DNA of 64,000 nucleotides from Ceratothoa steindachneri (Eukaryota; Arthropoda; Malacostraca; Isopoda; Cymothoidae). The position numbers were made by a program, and so were the translations under genes. The stretch covers positions 134,472,315 to 134,536,314 of the forward strand of contig OZ018321.1 in NCBI GenBank assembly GCA_963969495.1. The letters are read 5' to 3'. This document shows, in pieces, positions 11,901-23,900 of the stretch; the stretch's first letter is position 1, and each line of letters begins with the position of its first letter. Below the pieces are notes generated by a model. That model worked only from the letters and a program-made list of their open reading frames with translations. It did no database searches and was not told where the DNA came from.

Positions 11901-14900
11901 CCTGCCCGAGATTTTTTTTTTTTTTTTTTTTTTATTTAAGGGGCTATCTGGCGACTGCCGACTTAGGCATAAGTCGCCGTAAACAAACAGCCTAGTTCTA
12001 GGCTACTTCAAAAAATGGAACAGGGAACAACAAAAAAGAAATAACAATAAAAAAAACAATAACAAAAACAACAACAACAACAAAAACAACAACAACAAAA
12101 ATTAAGCCTGGTTAAAAAAAAGGGAGAAGGCCGGCCTCCCCCAAAAAGTTAGCAAGTCCACCAGTCAAAGTGCACGCACTCGTCCCGAGTACAAGGGACA
12201 GGCGGTAGCGACCCCGCCCATCCCGGTACCGGGACAGGTGTCGTGCGCGAAGATCACCCAGACTGGGACATTCGACAAGAATGTGCCGAACAGTCTGGGG
12301 GACGACGCAGTCGTTGCAATAGGGCGCAGGCGAGCGCTCCACCAGATAGCGATGCGTCACACGAGTGTGTCCGATTCGGAGACGACAGAAAGCAACCTGA
12401 AGCCGCCGCGGCATTGGGGGATAGGTCCATGGGAACAGTCGCGGCGCAATGGCACGCAACTTTAAGTTCCCTTCGACCGTCTCCCATCTTCTTTGCCAAG
12501 CAGTCCGAAGAGCTGCCCGTATTCCTGCCATGTAGTCGGTGTGAGGAAGAGCGAAACGCTGGTCCGGTCGCAGAGTCCTCGCGGACTCTTTGGCGCCCTC
12601 ATCGGCGCGCTCATTCCCCGCAATTCCCACATGTCCAGGAACCCAGCAGAAGATAATCTCGACATCTGCCCGGCTCGCCAAAACCGTGGCGTCACGGATA
12701 TCGCGAACCAGGGGATGCGGAGATTCCAATGCCCCGAGAGCACTCAGGGCGCTTTGTGAGTCGCTATAGATCACAATCCGGTCTCCGAACCGGGCACGTC
12801 GCGTAATCTCCCCTACCGAGTGGTGTATTGCCACCAGCTCGGCCGTGAAGACAGACGCAGCGCCTGGTAGAGCCCCGCTGACTTCAAACAGAGGGGATAC
12901 GGCGTGGAAGCCGACCCCCTCTTGGGACTTGGAGCCATCCGTATACACTGGCACGGTTCCAGCGTGACACGATGTGTGCTCCAAAAAGGTCGAACGCAAT
13001 ACTCCCGGCGCAGTACAAGCTTTGGGAGCAGAGGCGTGGCGACAAATAGCCAAATGTGGTACCCTCCAGGGTGGCGTCCTGGGCAGAACCAGGGGCGCCA
13101 CCGGCCCGAGAGCTATATCTAGCTCTCGAAGGAGTTTCCTGGCCCTAAACCCAAAGGGCTTAGGGCATGACTGGCGTCTCTCGTCGGCATAGGCACCATC
13201 GAGATCAGCTGCGGATGCAGTGAGAGCTGTTGGCGACTGAGGGAGGCGCCGGGCTCGCGCGTACAGGCGAGTGATGCACTGCACGCGGCGCAGAGCGAGT
13301 GGCATCTCCCCAGCATCGACCAACAGGCTCTCAATGGGGGAAGTGCGGAAGGCACCGGTCGCAAGGCGAAGGCGGGTGTGGTGGATCGAATCCACCTTCC
13401 GCAATAAACGCTCGGCTGCGGATGCATAAAACTCGCATCCGTAGTCGAGCTTCGAGCGAACAAAGGATCGATAAAAAAGTAAGGCGGTAGCCCTATCAGC
13501 GCCCCAAGCGCTGAACGTCACGGAACGGAGAATGTCCATGGCGCGGGTACAAGAGACCCTAAGGCTGCGAATATGAGCCTCCCAGGTGAGGCGTCGGTCG
13601 AATACAAGACCAAGGAAACGGTGCGACTCAACCACATCCAGGCGCACCCCATTAAGAAACAAATCTGGGTCGGGGTGAAGCCGTGGATGGCGGCAGAAGT
13701 GCACCACCTTAGTCTTGGCCAAAGAAAACCGAAACCTGTGCGCTTCGGCATAGCGAGAGACGCGGTTCAATGCCTGTTGGAGTCGACGCTCCAGAGTTGG
13801 CATCTGGGCCGCGCCAAAAGAGATCGAAAGGTCGTCCACGTAGAGCGTAGCGAGAACATCTTTCGGCAGCACCGAGGTGATGCCGTTGATGCTCAGGGCA
13901 AAGAGTGTGACACTGAGGACACTTCCCTGCGGGACACCCTCTTCCTGCTCCTTTGGGCCGGAGAGAGTTCCCCCCACCCGTACGCGGAATCGACGATCTC
14001 GCAAAAATTCAGATATAAACATTGGGAGGCGTCCCCTCGCCCCCATCGTGTAGAGAGTCTCCATGATACCGTATCGCCATGCGGTATCATAGGCCTTCTC
14101 CAGATCGAAAAACACCGTGGCGTAGTGCTGTCTACGAAGAAAAGCCTCGCAGACGGCAGTTTCCAGTCGGAGCAGAGCATCCGACGTGGAGTGGAACTTG
14201 CGGAAGCCGCACTGTGCGGAAGACAGATGGCCTCCGCTGTCCAGGAAAAAAGCTAATCTAACGTTTACCAATTTCTCCATCAACTTGCACACGCAAGAGG
14301 TTAGAGAGATTGGGCGGAAACCGGTCGGAGTAGAGTGATCTCTCCCCGGTTTGCGAAAGGCGAGCACAGTAGCGATTCGCCAGGAGTCTGGGAGAAGACC
14401 TTCCACCCAGATCCTGTTGAACAGATCTAACAGAAAGGCCATGCCTCGCTCACCCAGGTGTCGAAGCATGGCGTACGGGACATCGTCCGGACCATGGGCG
14501 GTGTCCGCGCACGAAGCGAGAGCGGAACGCAACTCACTCACAGTAAACTTGTCGTTGAAGGGTTCTCCGCCACTGGAGGTAAAGTCCAGCCGGCGGCCTT
14601 CCGCGACATCACGACGTGCATTGAATGCTGGCGGAGCAGCATCACGGCTAGAGAATGCGGAAAAAGCGGTCGCTAAGGATTCCGCCACGGACGCGGGGTC
14701 TGAGATTGCGGTCCCATTCTCCTGGAGAACGGGAGGGGGGGTCCTGCGAGAACTTGCCCCGAATCCTTTTGACTCGCTTCCACACCTCAGCTAAAGGGGT
14801 CTTCCCGTTAAGTGAAGACACGTATGCCCGCCAAGAAGAGCGGCGGGCGTGCTTCGAAATATACCGGAACCTAGCCCTAGCCCGACGAAATTCAGCGACA

Positions 14901-17900
14901 GTGAAATCGTTCGGGCGGCGCTTATAGCGCATGTAGGCATAACGCTTCTGTTTGAGGGCCGTCTCACACTCGGCCGACCACCATGGGAGTGGTCGGCGTG
15001 CAAAACGGCCAGACGTCCTAGGAATAGTAGTCAGGCCCACGGCGATGAGGTTGCCGGAGAAGAACTCAACGGCCTCATCTACCGACCTAAACTCCTCGAC
15101 TGAGATAGAGAATTCAGTCATTTCCTGAAATGCAGGCCACCGCGCCCGCGCCAAGCACCACCGAGGTGGTCTCTCAGGCGGCAGTTGCCCTGAAAATGAT
15201 ATATGAATGGGAAAGTGATCACTACCATGGAGGTCATCGACCACCCCCCAATCAAAATCAGGCTGTGCATCCGAAGAGCACAAAGATAGGTCAAGGCAAG
15301 AAAATGAAGCGGTTCTCGGACAGTGATGCGTAAAATCATCCACGTTTAGGACACCCATCTCAAGCTCTTCGATCAGATCGGCAAGGACTTGTCCCCTGGG
15401 ATTTATGGAGTAATCTCCCCAGAGAGGATGCCTGCCGTTCAGATCTCCAAGCAAGAGATAGGGCCTCGGCAACCGTGCAACGACGCGGCGGAAGTCCCCC
15501 GCGTCGAAGTCAGCTGACGGTGGAATGTACGCAGAAATGATAGTATACCTCCTATCCAGGTGCAGCTGCACAGCCACTGCCTGAAAGGAGGTATCTAAAG
15601 AGAAAGGAAGAACGGAGACATCATGCCGGGTGTAAACTGCGCATCCCCCAGCCCGGCCATCCCGCGGTGGTGGGGTCGCAAGACCCTTATACCCCGGGAG
15701 GGCAGGGAGGGGGCACGCACCTAGCATGGTCTCCTGCAAAAAAATAGCTAACGGGGAACGGGACGAGATGAGCCTCCGCAGCTCCTCCCAGTTGGCCACC
15801 TGCCCGAGAGCTATATCTACCTCTAGGCGTCATAGGCACCATCGAGATGAGCTGCGGATGCAGTGAGAGCTGTTGGCAACTGAGGGAGGCGCCGGGCTAC
15901 CGCGTACAGGCGAGTGATGCATTGCACGCGGCGCAGAGCGAGTGGCATCTCCCCAGCATCGACCAACAGGCTCTCAATGGGGGAAGTGCGGAAGGCACCG
16001 GTCGCAAGGCGAAGGCGGGTGTGGTGGATCGAATCCACCTTCCGCAATAAACGCTCGGCTGCGGATGCATAAAACTCGAATCCGTAGTCGAGCTTCGAGC
16101 GAACAAAGGATCGATAAAAAAGTAAGGCAGTAGCCCTATCAGCGCCCCAAGCGCTGAACGTCACGGAACGGAGAATGTCCATGGCGCGGGTACAAGAGAC
16201 CCGAAGGCTGCGAATATGAGCCTCCCAGGTGAGGCGTCGGTCGAATACAAGACCAAGGAAACGGTGCGACTCCACCACATCCAGGCGCACCCCATTAATA
16301 AACAAATCTGGGTCGGGGTGAAGCCGTGGATGGCGGCAGAAGTGCACCACCTTAGCCTTGGCCAAAGAAAACCGAAACCTGTGCGCTTCGGCATAGCGAG
16401 AGACGCGGTTCAATGCCTGTTGGAGTCGACGCTCCAGAGTTGGCATCTGGGCCGCGCCAAAAGAGATCGAAAGGTCGTCCACGTAGAGCGTAGCGAGAAC
16501 ATCTTCCGGCAGCACCGAGGTGATGCCGTTGATGCTCAGGGCAAAGAGTGTGACACTGAGGACACTTCCCTGCGGGACACCCTCTTCCTGATCCTTTGGG
16601 ACGGAGAGAGGTCCCCTCACACGTACGCGGAATCGACGATCTCGCAAACATTCAGATATAAAGACTGGGAGGCGTCCCCTCACCCCCATCGTGTGGAGAG
16701 TCTCCATGATATCGTATCGCCATGCGGTATCATAGGCCTTCTCCAGATCGAAAAACACCGTGGCGTAGTGCTGTCTACGAAGGAAAGCCTCGCAGACGGC
16801 AGTTTCCAGTCGGAGCAGAGCATCCGACGTGGAGTGGAACTTGCGGAAGCCGCACTGTGCAGAAGACAGATGGCCTCAGCTGTCCAGGAAAAAGGCTAGT
16901 CTAAAATTTACTAATTTCTCCATCATCTTGCACACGAAAGAGGTTAGAGAGATTAAGCGGAAACAGGTCGGAGTAGAGTGATCTCTCCCCGGCTTGCGAA
17001 AGGCGAGGACAGTAGGGATTCGCCAGGAGTCTGGGAGAAGACCCTCCACCCAGATCCTGTTGAACAAATCTAACAGAAAGACCATGCCTCGCTTACCCAG
17101 GTGTCGAAGCATGGGGTATGGGACATCGTCCGGACCATGGGCGGTGTCCGCGCACGAAGCGAGAGCGGAGCGCAACTTGCTCCCAGTAAACTTGTCGTTG
17201 AAGGGTTCTCCGCCTCTGGAGCTAAAGTCCAGCCGGCGGCCTTCCGCGAAATAACGACGTGCATTGAATGCTGGCGGAGCAGCATCCCGGCTAGAGAATG
17301 CGAAAAAAGCGGTCGCGAAGGATTCCGCCACGGACGCGGGGTCCGAGATTGCGGTCCCATTCTCCTGGACAACTGGAGGGGGGTCCTGCGAGAACTTGCC
17401 CCGAATCCTTTTGATTCGCCTCCACACCTCTGCTAAAGGGGTCTTCCCGTTAAGTGAAGAGACGTATGCCCGCCAAGAAGATCGGCGGGCGTGCTTCGAA
17501 ATATACCGGAACCTAGCCCTAGCCCGACGAAATTCACCCACAGTGAAATCGTTCGGGCGGCGCTTATAGCGCATGTAGGGATAACGCTTCTGTTTGAGGG
17601 CCGTCTCACACTCGGCCGACCACTATGGGAGTGGTCGGCGTGCAAAACGGCCAGATGTCCTAGGAATAGTAGTCAGGCCCACGGCGATGAGGTTGCCGGA
17701 GAAGAACTAAACGGCCTCATCTACCGACCTAAACTCCTCGACTGAGATAGAGAATTCAGTCATTTCCTGAAAATGCAGGCCATCGCGCCCGCGCCAAGTA
17801 CCACCGAGGTGGGCTCTCAGGCGGCAGTTGCCCTGAAAATGATATTTGAATGGGAAAGTGATCACTACCATGGAGGTCATCGACCACCCCCCAATCAAAA

Positions 17901-20900
17901 TCAGGCTGTGCATTCCAAGAGCACAAAGATAGGTCAAGGCAAGAAAATGAATCGGTTCTCGGACAGTGATGCGTAAACTCATCCACGTTTATGACACCCA
18001 TCTTAAGCTCTTCGATCAGATCGGCAAGGACTTGTCCCCTGGGATTTATGGAGTAATCTCCCCAGAGAGGATGCCTGCCGTTCAGATCTCCAAAAAAGAT
18101 GAAGGGCCTCGGCAACCGTGCCACGACGCGGCGGAAGTCCCCCGCGTCGAAGTCAGCTGACGGTGGAATGTACGCAGAAATGATAGTATACCTCCTATCC
18201 AGGTGCAGCTGCACAGCCACTGCCTGAAAGGAGGAATCTAAAGAGAAAGGAAGAACGGAGACATCATGCCGGGTGTAAACCGCGCATCTCCCAGCCCGGC
18301 CATCCCGCGGTGGTGGGGTCGCGAGACCCTTATACCCCGGGACGGTGGGCAGGGCTTACGCGCCTAGCATGGTCTCCTGCAAAAAGATAGCTAACGGGGA
18401 ACGGGAAGAGACGAGCCTCCGCAGCTCCTCCCAGTTGGCCCGGAGTCCACGGCAATTCCATTGAAGGAATATGCCCTTCAGGCCTAGCTTGGAGGAGACG
18501 CGGGGGCCCTCCTCGAACAGAAAACCCTCACGGGAATGGCCGTACACTTCCCGGGGCACAACCCCGGGCGCTGTTGGCCGGAAAAAGCGCTGTCGCCTTC
18601 GAGGACTTATTGGGGGAGGTTGGGCTCGCCACGCAAGGCTTCCTCTTTCCGCCTCGAAACCTTAGGTGGGCGTTGCGACTTCGGAGGCGGGGGGGCCCTC
18701 TTTTCGAGGAAACACCGTCTACGAGCCACTCCCTCCACCACTAGGCGTGGGCGAAGGAGCCGAAGCTCCTTTGTTGCTGTCTTCCTTTCCGGGGACAGCT
18801 TTAGGAACCCCAGAAGATGGCCTAGTGAAAAACTTCAGGGGTGTTGCCTCCTGTGAGTCTAACGACTCGGTGGAGGCGAATCGCCGTTTCTCGCCTTACG
18901 GGAAACGGTCACGCTGGGGGAAGAGGGGGGAGCCCTGGTTTTAGCCAGGGCTGGGTATGAACCCTTTTTGCCGCCAGCTTTACCAGGGAAGCACCTGGGT
19001 TGGGTAGAGCCCGCAGAAGGGCTCCGAATGGGCGTGGAAACAACCGTGCTCGTTGGCCTGGATGGGCCAGGAGTAGAGGGTGCCTTTCTAACTATTGAGG
19101 CATATGACGTCCCAGGCAGAGCCGGGCACTCCAGGACCAAGTCCTTAGCTTCGCGGAATGAGAGTCGATCCTGGGCCTGAACGGCCAGTATTTCTTTCTC
19201 AAGGAGATATGCACCACATTGCTTCGAAGAAGCAGGCTGCGGCTCTCCGCAATTGACACACACGATTTGGACTTAGCGTGTGCGACCTTGGAGCAATTCA
19301 CACATACTTCGGGTGACCCCGACTTTGCACGTCTACATGAGCGATTCGAATGGCTGAAGCGGTGACAGTAATAGCACCACCGCGGCAGTGGCACGAATGC
19401 CTTCACGCGGTAGCGGTACCAACGGCACGCACCGACTCTGGGAACTTGTCACAGTCGAACGTGACGAAGAGTGTAGGGGTGGGTCTCGAGGCCCCTCCCT
19501 GTTTTCTCATCACACGTTCGACCTTGACCGCCCCATGGTCGGCCAGCTCTAGGGTGATGTCCTGAATGGAGTAGTCAACGAGTTCCCTCGTATAAACTAC
19601 TCCTTTCACAAAGTTGATGGTAGAGTGCGGCGTCACACTCACCGGGGTGCCATGAAGTGTCCCAAGAGCACTTATCTTGGCCGCCTCGGCTGGATTCGCC
19701 AGAAGGCTCCCGTCCGAGAAACGGTTCACCTTCGGCTCTCTACCAATTACACTAGCTAATCCTCTCCTCTGATGGATCATGTTGCCCTTGGACAACATGG
19801 TGCCATCATTGGAGCGAATAACGAGGAAGCGCTTGAAGCCAGCGGGCTCGAAAACGCCAGGTAACCTCTGAATGAGGGGTCCCGATGTCATCGAGGCTCC
19901 GCAAACGGGGGGGCAAAGGGGCCGGATGTGCCGATCTTGGCTTGGTCGCTTGCCAAAGTGGCAGCAGACCCATCCGTCCCCACAACCCCCGCGGATGGAG
20001 AGCGACGAGGTAGGGGAGAAATACAGGCTATCTGAAGGAAGGAAGAGAGGCTAAGCTGGGGCCGGACAGAGCGCTGGATCACGTCAGCATGGCGGCCAGG
20101 ATGGCAAATCGCTGCGGCCCTTACGGGGTGACAACCATCAAAGGAACCTCTGTTAATAAATACACTACCTAGGGTGTAAAATAGCCATTTCAGGATAGAT
20201 TCTAACAAAAGAACAAAGGTAAAAGATGTGTGGCAGAGTGCCCACAGAAGCACCCACAACCCTGAAAGACCCCCAAAATAAACACGAAGGAAGCAAAGAC
20301 CTGCTGCCAGTTTGATCCATCGTTGCCTTGGTCTCCGTCTGCATCAGGGTCACCATTTTCCCCGCCCCCACCCCCCATCTGGCCACCGGAACCGGAGTTA
20401 CCCCCAGGGCCATCGTTGCCCTGGTTACCATTCTGCATGGACGGAGACACGCCCGCCGCCTGCGCCATTTGCTCAACCTGAAAGAGAAAGGAAGGGTGAG
20501 GGAGGGGACAGTTGTAGCTTTCCTGGGACAGGGTGAGGCACCATACCTTGGATATAACAAAGGACAAATAAGACATTTCAAGTGGTACCACAGGGGAAAA
20601 CTGAAACTTCTTTTCCCTCCACAAAGGAAATACAAGAATGCACTGCCAAAACACACAGGAAGGAGTAAAAATATATACATGTCTAATTTGATTGGGTTAT
20701 GCTTTGTACACGAGTGTGCACTACATACCTGCTGCTGGGTCAGAATCTTCACAGTATCCCCTTCAGGTTTTGTCCAAGTTGTTTCACGTGTCCTGGCATT
20801 GTAGTAGTAGGATTTCCCCTCTCCTGTCTTTGTTTCAACCCAGATTTCGCCACTCAAGTCCATTCCACTGAGGGACATCCCTGGCGAGTTCTGTGCAAAG

Positions 20901-23900
20901 AGAAAAACCAAAGGGTTGTTCCCATAAGTAATGACACCATTTCCCCCAAATCAAATCTCCCCCTAATGCCAGACATATGCCATTAATTCCTCCTCTTCAC
21001 ACTGATATGAAGTCTAACAGCCTTCTATTTATCCCTAAGGAACCAGCCCAACCAGCTAACTACAACCCAAAGTGGGACCTCCATAATACTTACATTCAAA
21101 TTGTTAGGTTGGTTTTGATTCCCTTGGGGTCCCCCCATTGGTCCACCCCAGGGTCCCGGTGGCCCCATCGGGCCCATGGGTCCCATTGGGCACATGGGAG
21201 GCTGAAAAAAATAAATATTTACTTCCATACAAAAAATTTAGATCCCACACCCTCACATTGTTGGAATGCCATAGGGAGCCTAAATTGAATGATTCAAGAT
21301 GGCCTCCTTTCAAGCTGAAACAGAAGAGTTTCTAGGTTTGGGACAAATAGTAAAGGACATTAATCAATTGACTTATAGACCGACTGGGACCCCAGCCCCA
21401 GCAAAATTATGACCCTGGTCAGTCTACAGCTGAGTATAGTCCCAACCGGGGACTCAACTAACCCCACCCCCACAAAAGAAGTGGATTGAAGAAGATCATG
21501 CGAGGAAACTAATGTAACCAACAAGCTAATTGTATGTAATTAGTCAATGCCACAGAAAAATGAGGACTGACAAATCATCAGTTCACATCAATGCCAAGAG
21601 TACCAAAAGGACATTTCTCCCTAATGACACTCATCTGCCATCAACAGCAAATAATAATGGAGTGTATGAGAAAAAGGACTGACAGAGCAGAAAGTGAATG
21701 ATAGTGTAATTTTTATCCTATTATTAACTACATTAAAAAAAATGCACTAATCCAAAACAAACAAATAAAAATAAAACAGAAGCAAGGTGGCATACTGAGG
21801 CATTGGGGGAGGCAGGTCACCTGTAAGGCATCGGAACATACTACCAACAAAGAATAAACTAAAATGACGGGGGAGTCAGAATAAACTAAAATGACGGGGG
21901 AGTCCTATTCTAGAAAGTTATATAGTCTCCAAGTCTGTATGCAGAAACCAGTCGTGAGCACAAGGGATAAGCAGTAGCAACCCCACTCATCCCAGGGCTA
22001 AAAGAAAATGGGGGTGGGGCAGACAATTGAGGGATCAAAAGTGAAAGTTGAGAAGTATAATATTAAACCTTCTGGTAATGATGTGGTAGTCACTGCTCTG
22101 AGAGCAACCATCTCAATGAACCCTGCCACATAGGATGTAATTGGAATGTTTCTGCTTGAGCAATGTTTGGTGGAATGAGGTTTAGGTTATTGAGCGGTGT
22201 ACACAATGGGAGCCTGGTTGCGTAGTGGAATGCCTAGGAGTAACTCCATGCCAGAGAAGGGTCTTGTGTATACTTCAAGAGAATGGACTAGGTCTTGCCT
22301 AGAATGAAGGAAGGGTGACTTAGGTTTTATGAGACAAATGAACTAGAGTAGGGTTGGAGGAAAAGTGATTTGTTGGGGTGCTTTGTATTAAGGTGTATGG
22401 GATCAAGATCAGATGCCAAGGCCAGTGACATAAATGGATGTACTGCTGCCAGGTGAGGATCATGAATTACTCCTAGGACCCCAATGAGGAGGAGGTACCT
22501 GTGTGCACACAAATTGTTGTCAGAGTTATTTTTGTTTTGATGTGTTTGTCTGGTGGTATTTGATCTTAGTCCTCTTATGTTGCAAGTGAGAAAGAGCACC
22601 ATTAGGTTTGTTTCAGAGCGGAGAGCTTGATGATGCAAAGTCGGAGTAGCAGTCATGATGTTTAGAGGAAGATGTAGAACAGTGGTTTTCAATTGGGGTA
22701 CTGCTTTGGGTGCCACAGAAGTGACCAAGAAATAATTTTTAAAATGCCTAAATAGCAAAAAGATATGTATTTCAAACATTTATTTAAAAAATCTAAGGAC
22801 ACGAATGTATTTTGAAACTAGCTTCTACGTATTGTACAACATAACAACGAAAAAGAAAAAGATTGCAAAGAGTGAATGAAGAAATGAGTGTTGCCTTGTC
22901 AACTCTACATCCCAATATTAGAGAATGTGATACTCATCAAGCTCAAACTTCCCATTAAACTTTTAAACGTATGATTTATTTATTTAATTTTTTCAAGTCT
23001 TATTTTAATGAAATTAGGTTAAATTTCAACTCTGGTTAAATTTGAAGTGCTTTCCACGTAATTATATTATATTGGGGTACCAAACCTCCCACACCTGCCC
23101 TTGAAGCAAAATCAACTCACACATTCACCTAGATGCCTCACAATACAAATTCCATACACTAAATCCAACATCCTACAACTCTCACAAGAAGGCTTCAATA
23201 AACCTGCACCATAACAGTCACAAATATCAAGCTCCTCAACCTTGGAGGAAGGGAAAGTCACCCAACAGTCCTGACTTACACTTACCATTCCTGGTGGTCC
23301 CATGGGTCCTCCCATGCCTGGTGGCGGGGGTGGCATTGGTCCCCAATTGTCAAAATGTGGGGGATGACCCCTTGGACCAAAGCGGGGTCCTCTTGGGCCA
23401 AAGGGGGGTGGTCCTCGAAATCCAGGGGGTGGAGGACGAAATCCTGGCCCGCCTCTTCCTCGGAATCTAGGTCCTCCAGGTCCACCAGGCCCTCGTGGAC
23501 CCATAGGACCCATCGGTCCCATTGGCCCTCCTGGTCCCATAGGCCCACCTGGTCCTGGAGGTCCACCTGGTCCAGGGCCAGGAGGCCCCCCTGGTCCAGG
23601 TCCAGGAGGTCCTCCAGGTCCTCCTGGGCCAGGGCCACTACCAGGCCCAGGTCCTCCCGGTCCCATCGGGCCTCCAGGGCCAAAGCTGTTTCGTCCACCT
23701 CGTGATCTGATCAAAGTGAAAGATGCCAATTACTGAAAGTACTCAACTTCAATGGATTTTATATGTGATGAAAAAGGAGGAGGAGGGGGCAAAAGAGGAT
23801 ACCTTCTGAAAGCATAAACCCTCCTTAACATGCCCCAATTCCACAATGAAGGAAGGTTTCTTTGTGGGCATATCGAACTATGTGGATGAATTTATGATGT

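Larger units (their letters stand above)
10492..20127 (-). mobile_element. Outer I-type LINE (RNase H clade), split by a nested copy of itself
   Basis: The pieces 10492-10681, 10682-11911 and 15798-20127 form one insertion, in the same orientation as the host gene. The 14-bp direct repeat GTGACAACCATCAA lies at 10478-10491 and 20128-20141 and marks the target duplication. Order on the minus strand is ORF1 (nucleic-acid binding, zinc knuckles), ORF2 (APE endonuclease, RT, RNase H), 3' UTR and poly(A). The 3' end is doubled: a complete 190-bp tail lies beyond an internal poly(A). Presence of RNase H after RT places the element in the I superclade. Several frameshifts make it inactive. The name of the exact family cannot be given. 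Confidence 0.85.

Noticed and set aside
13573..14256. A 227-codon plus-strand open frame, duplicated at 16216-16899
   Set aside because: It is the antisense shadow of the LINE RT gene and appears in both LINE copies for that reason. No domain was recognised.
12112..15799. R1/R2-type LINE inserted in rDNA
   Set aside because: The flanks are a host gene intron and another LINE copy, not 28S rDNA, and the presence of RNase H argues against R2.
23355..23705. Plus-strand Ser/Arg/Trp-rich open frame
   Set aside because: It is the complement of the Gly/Pro-rich TCERG1 exon 2; the minus-strand reading has matching splice sites and phases.
23286..23706. Collagen gene exon
   Set aside because: The Gly-x-x periodicity is irregular, and the exon is flanked in phase by exons leading to TCERG1 WW domains.
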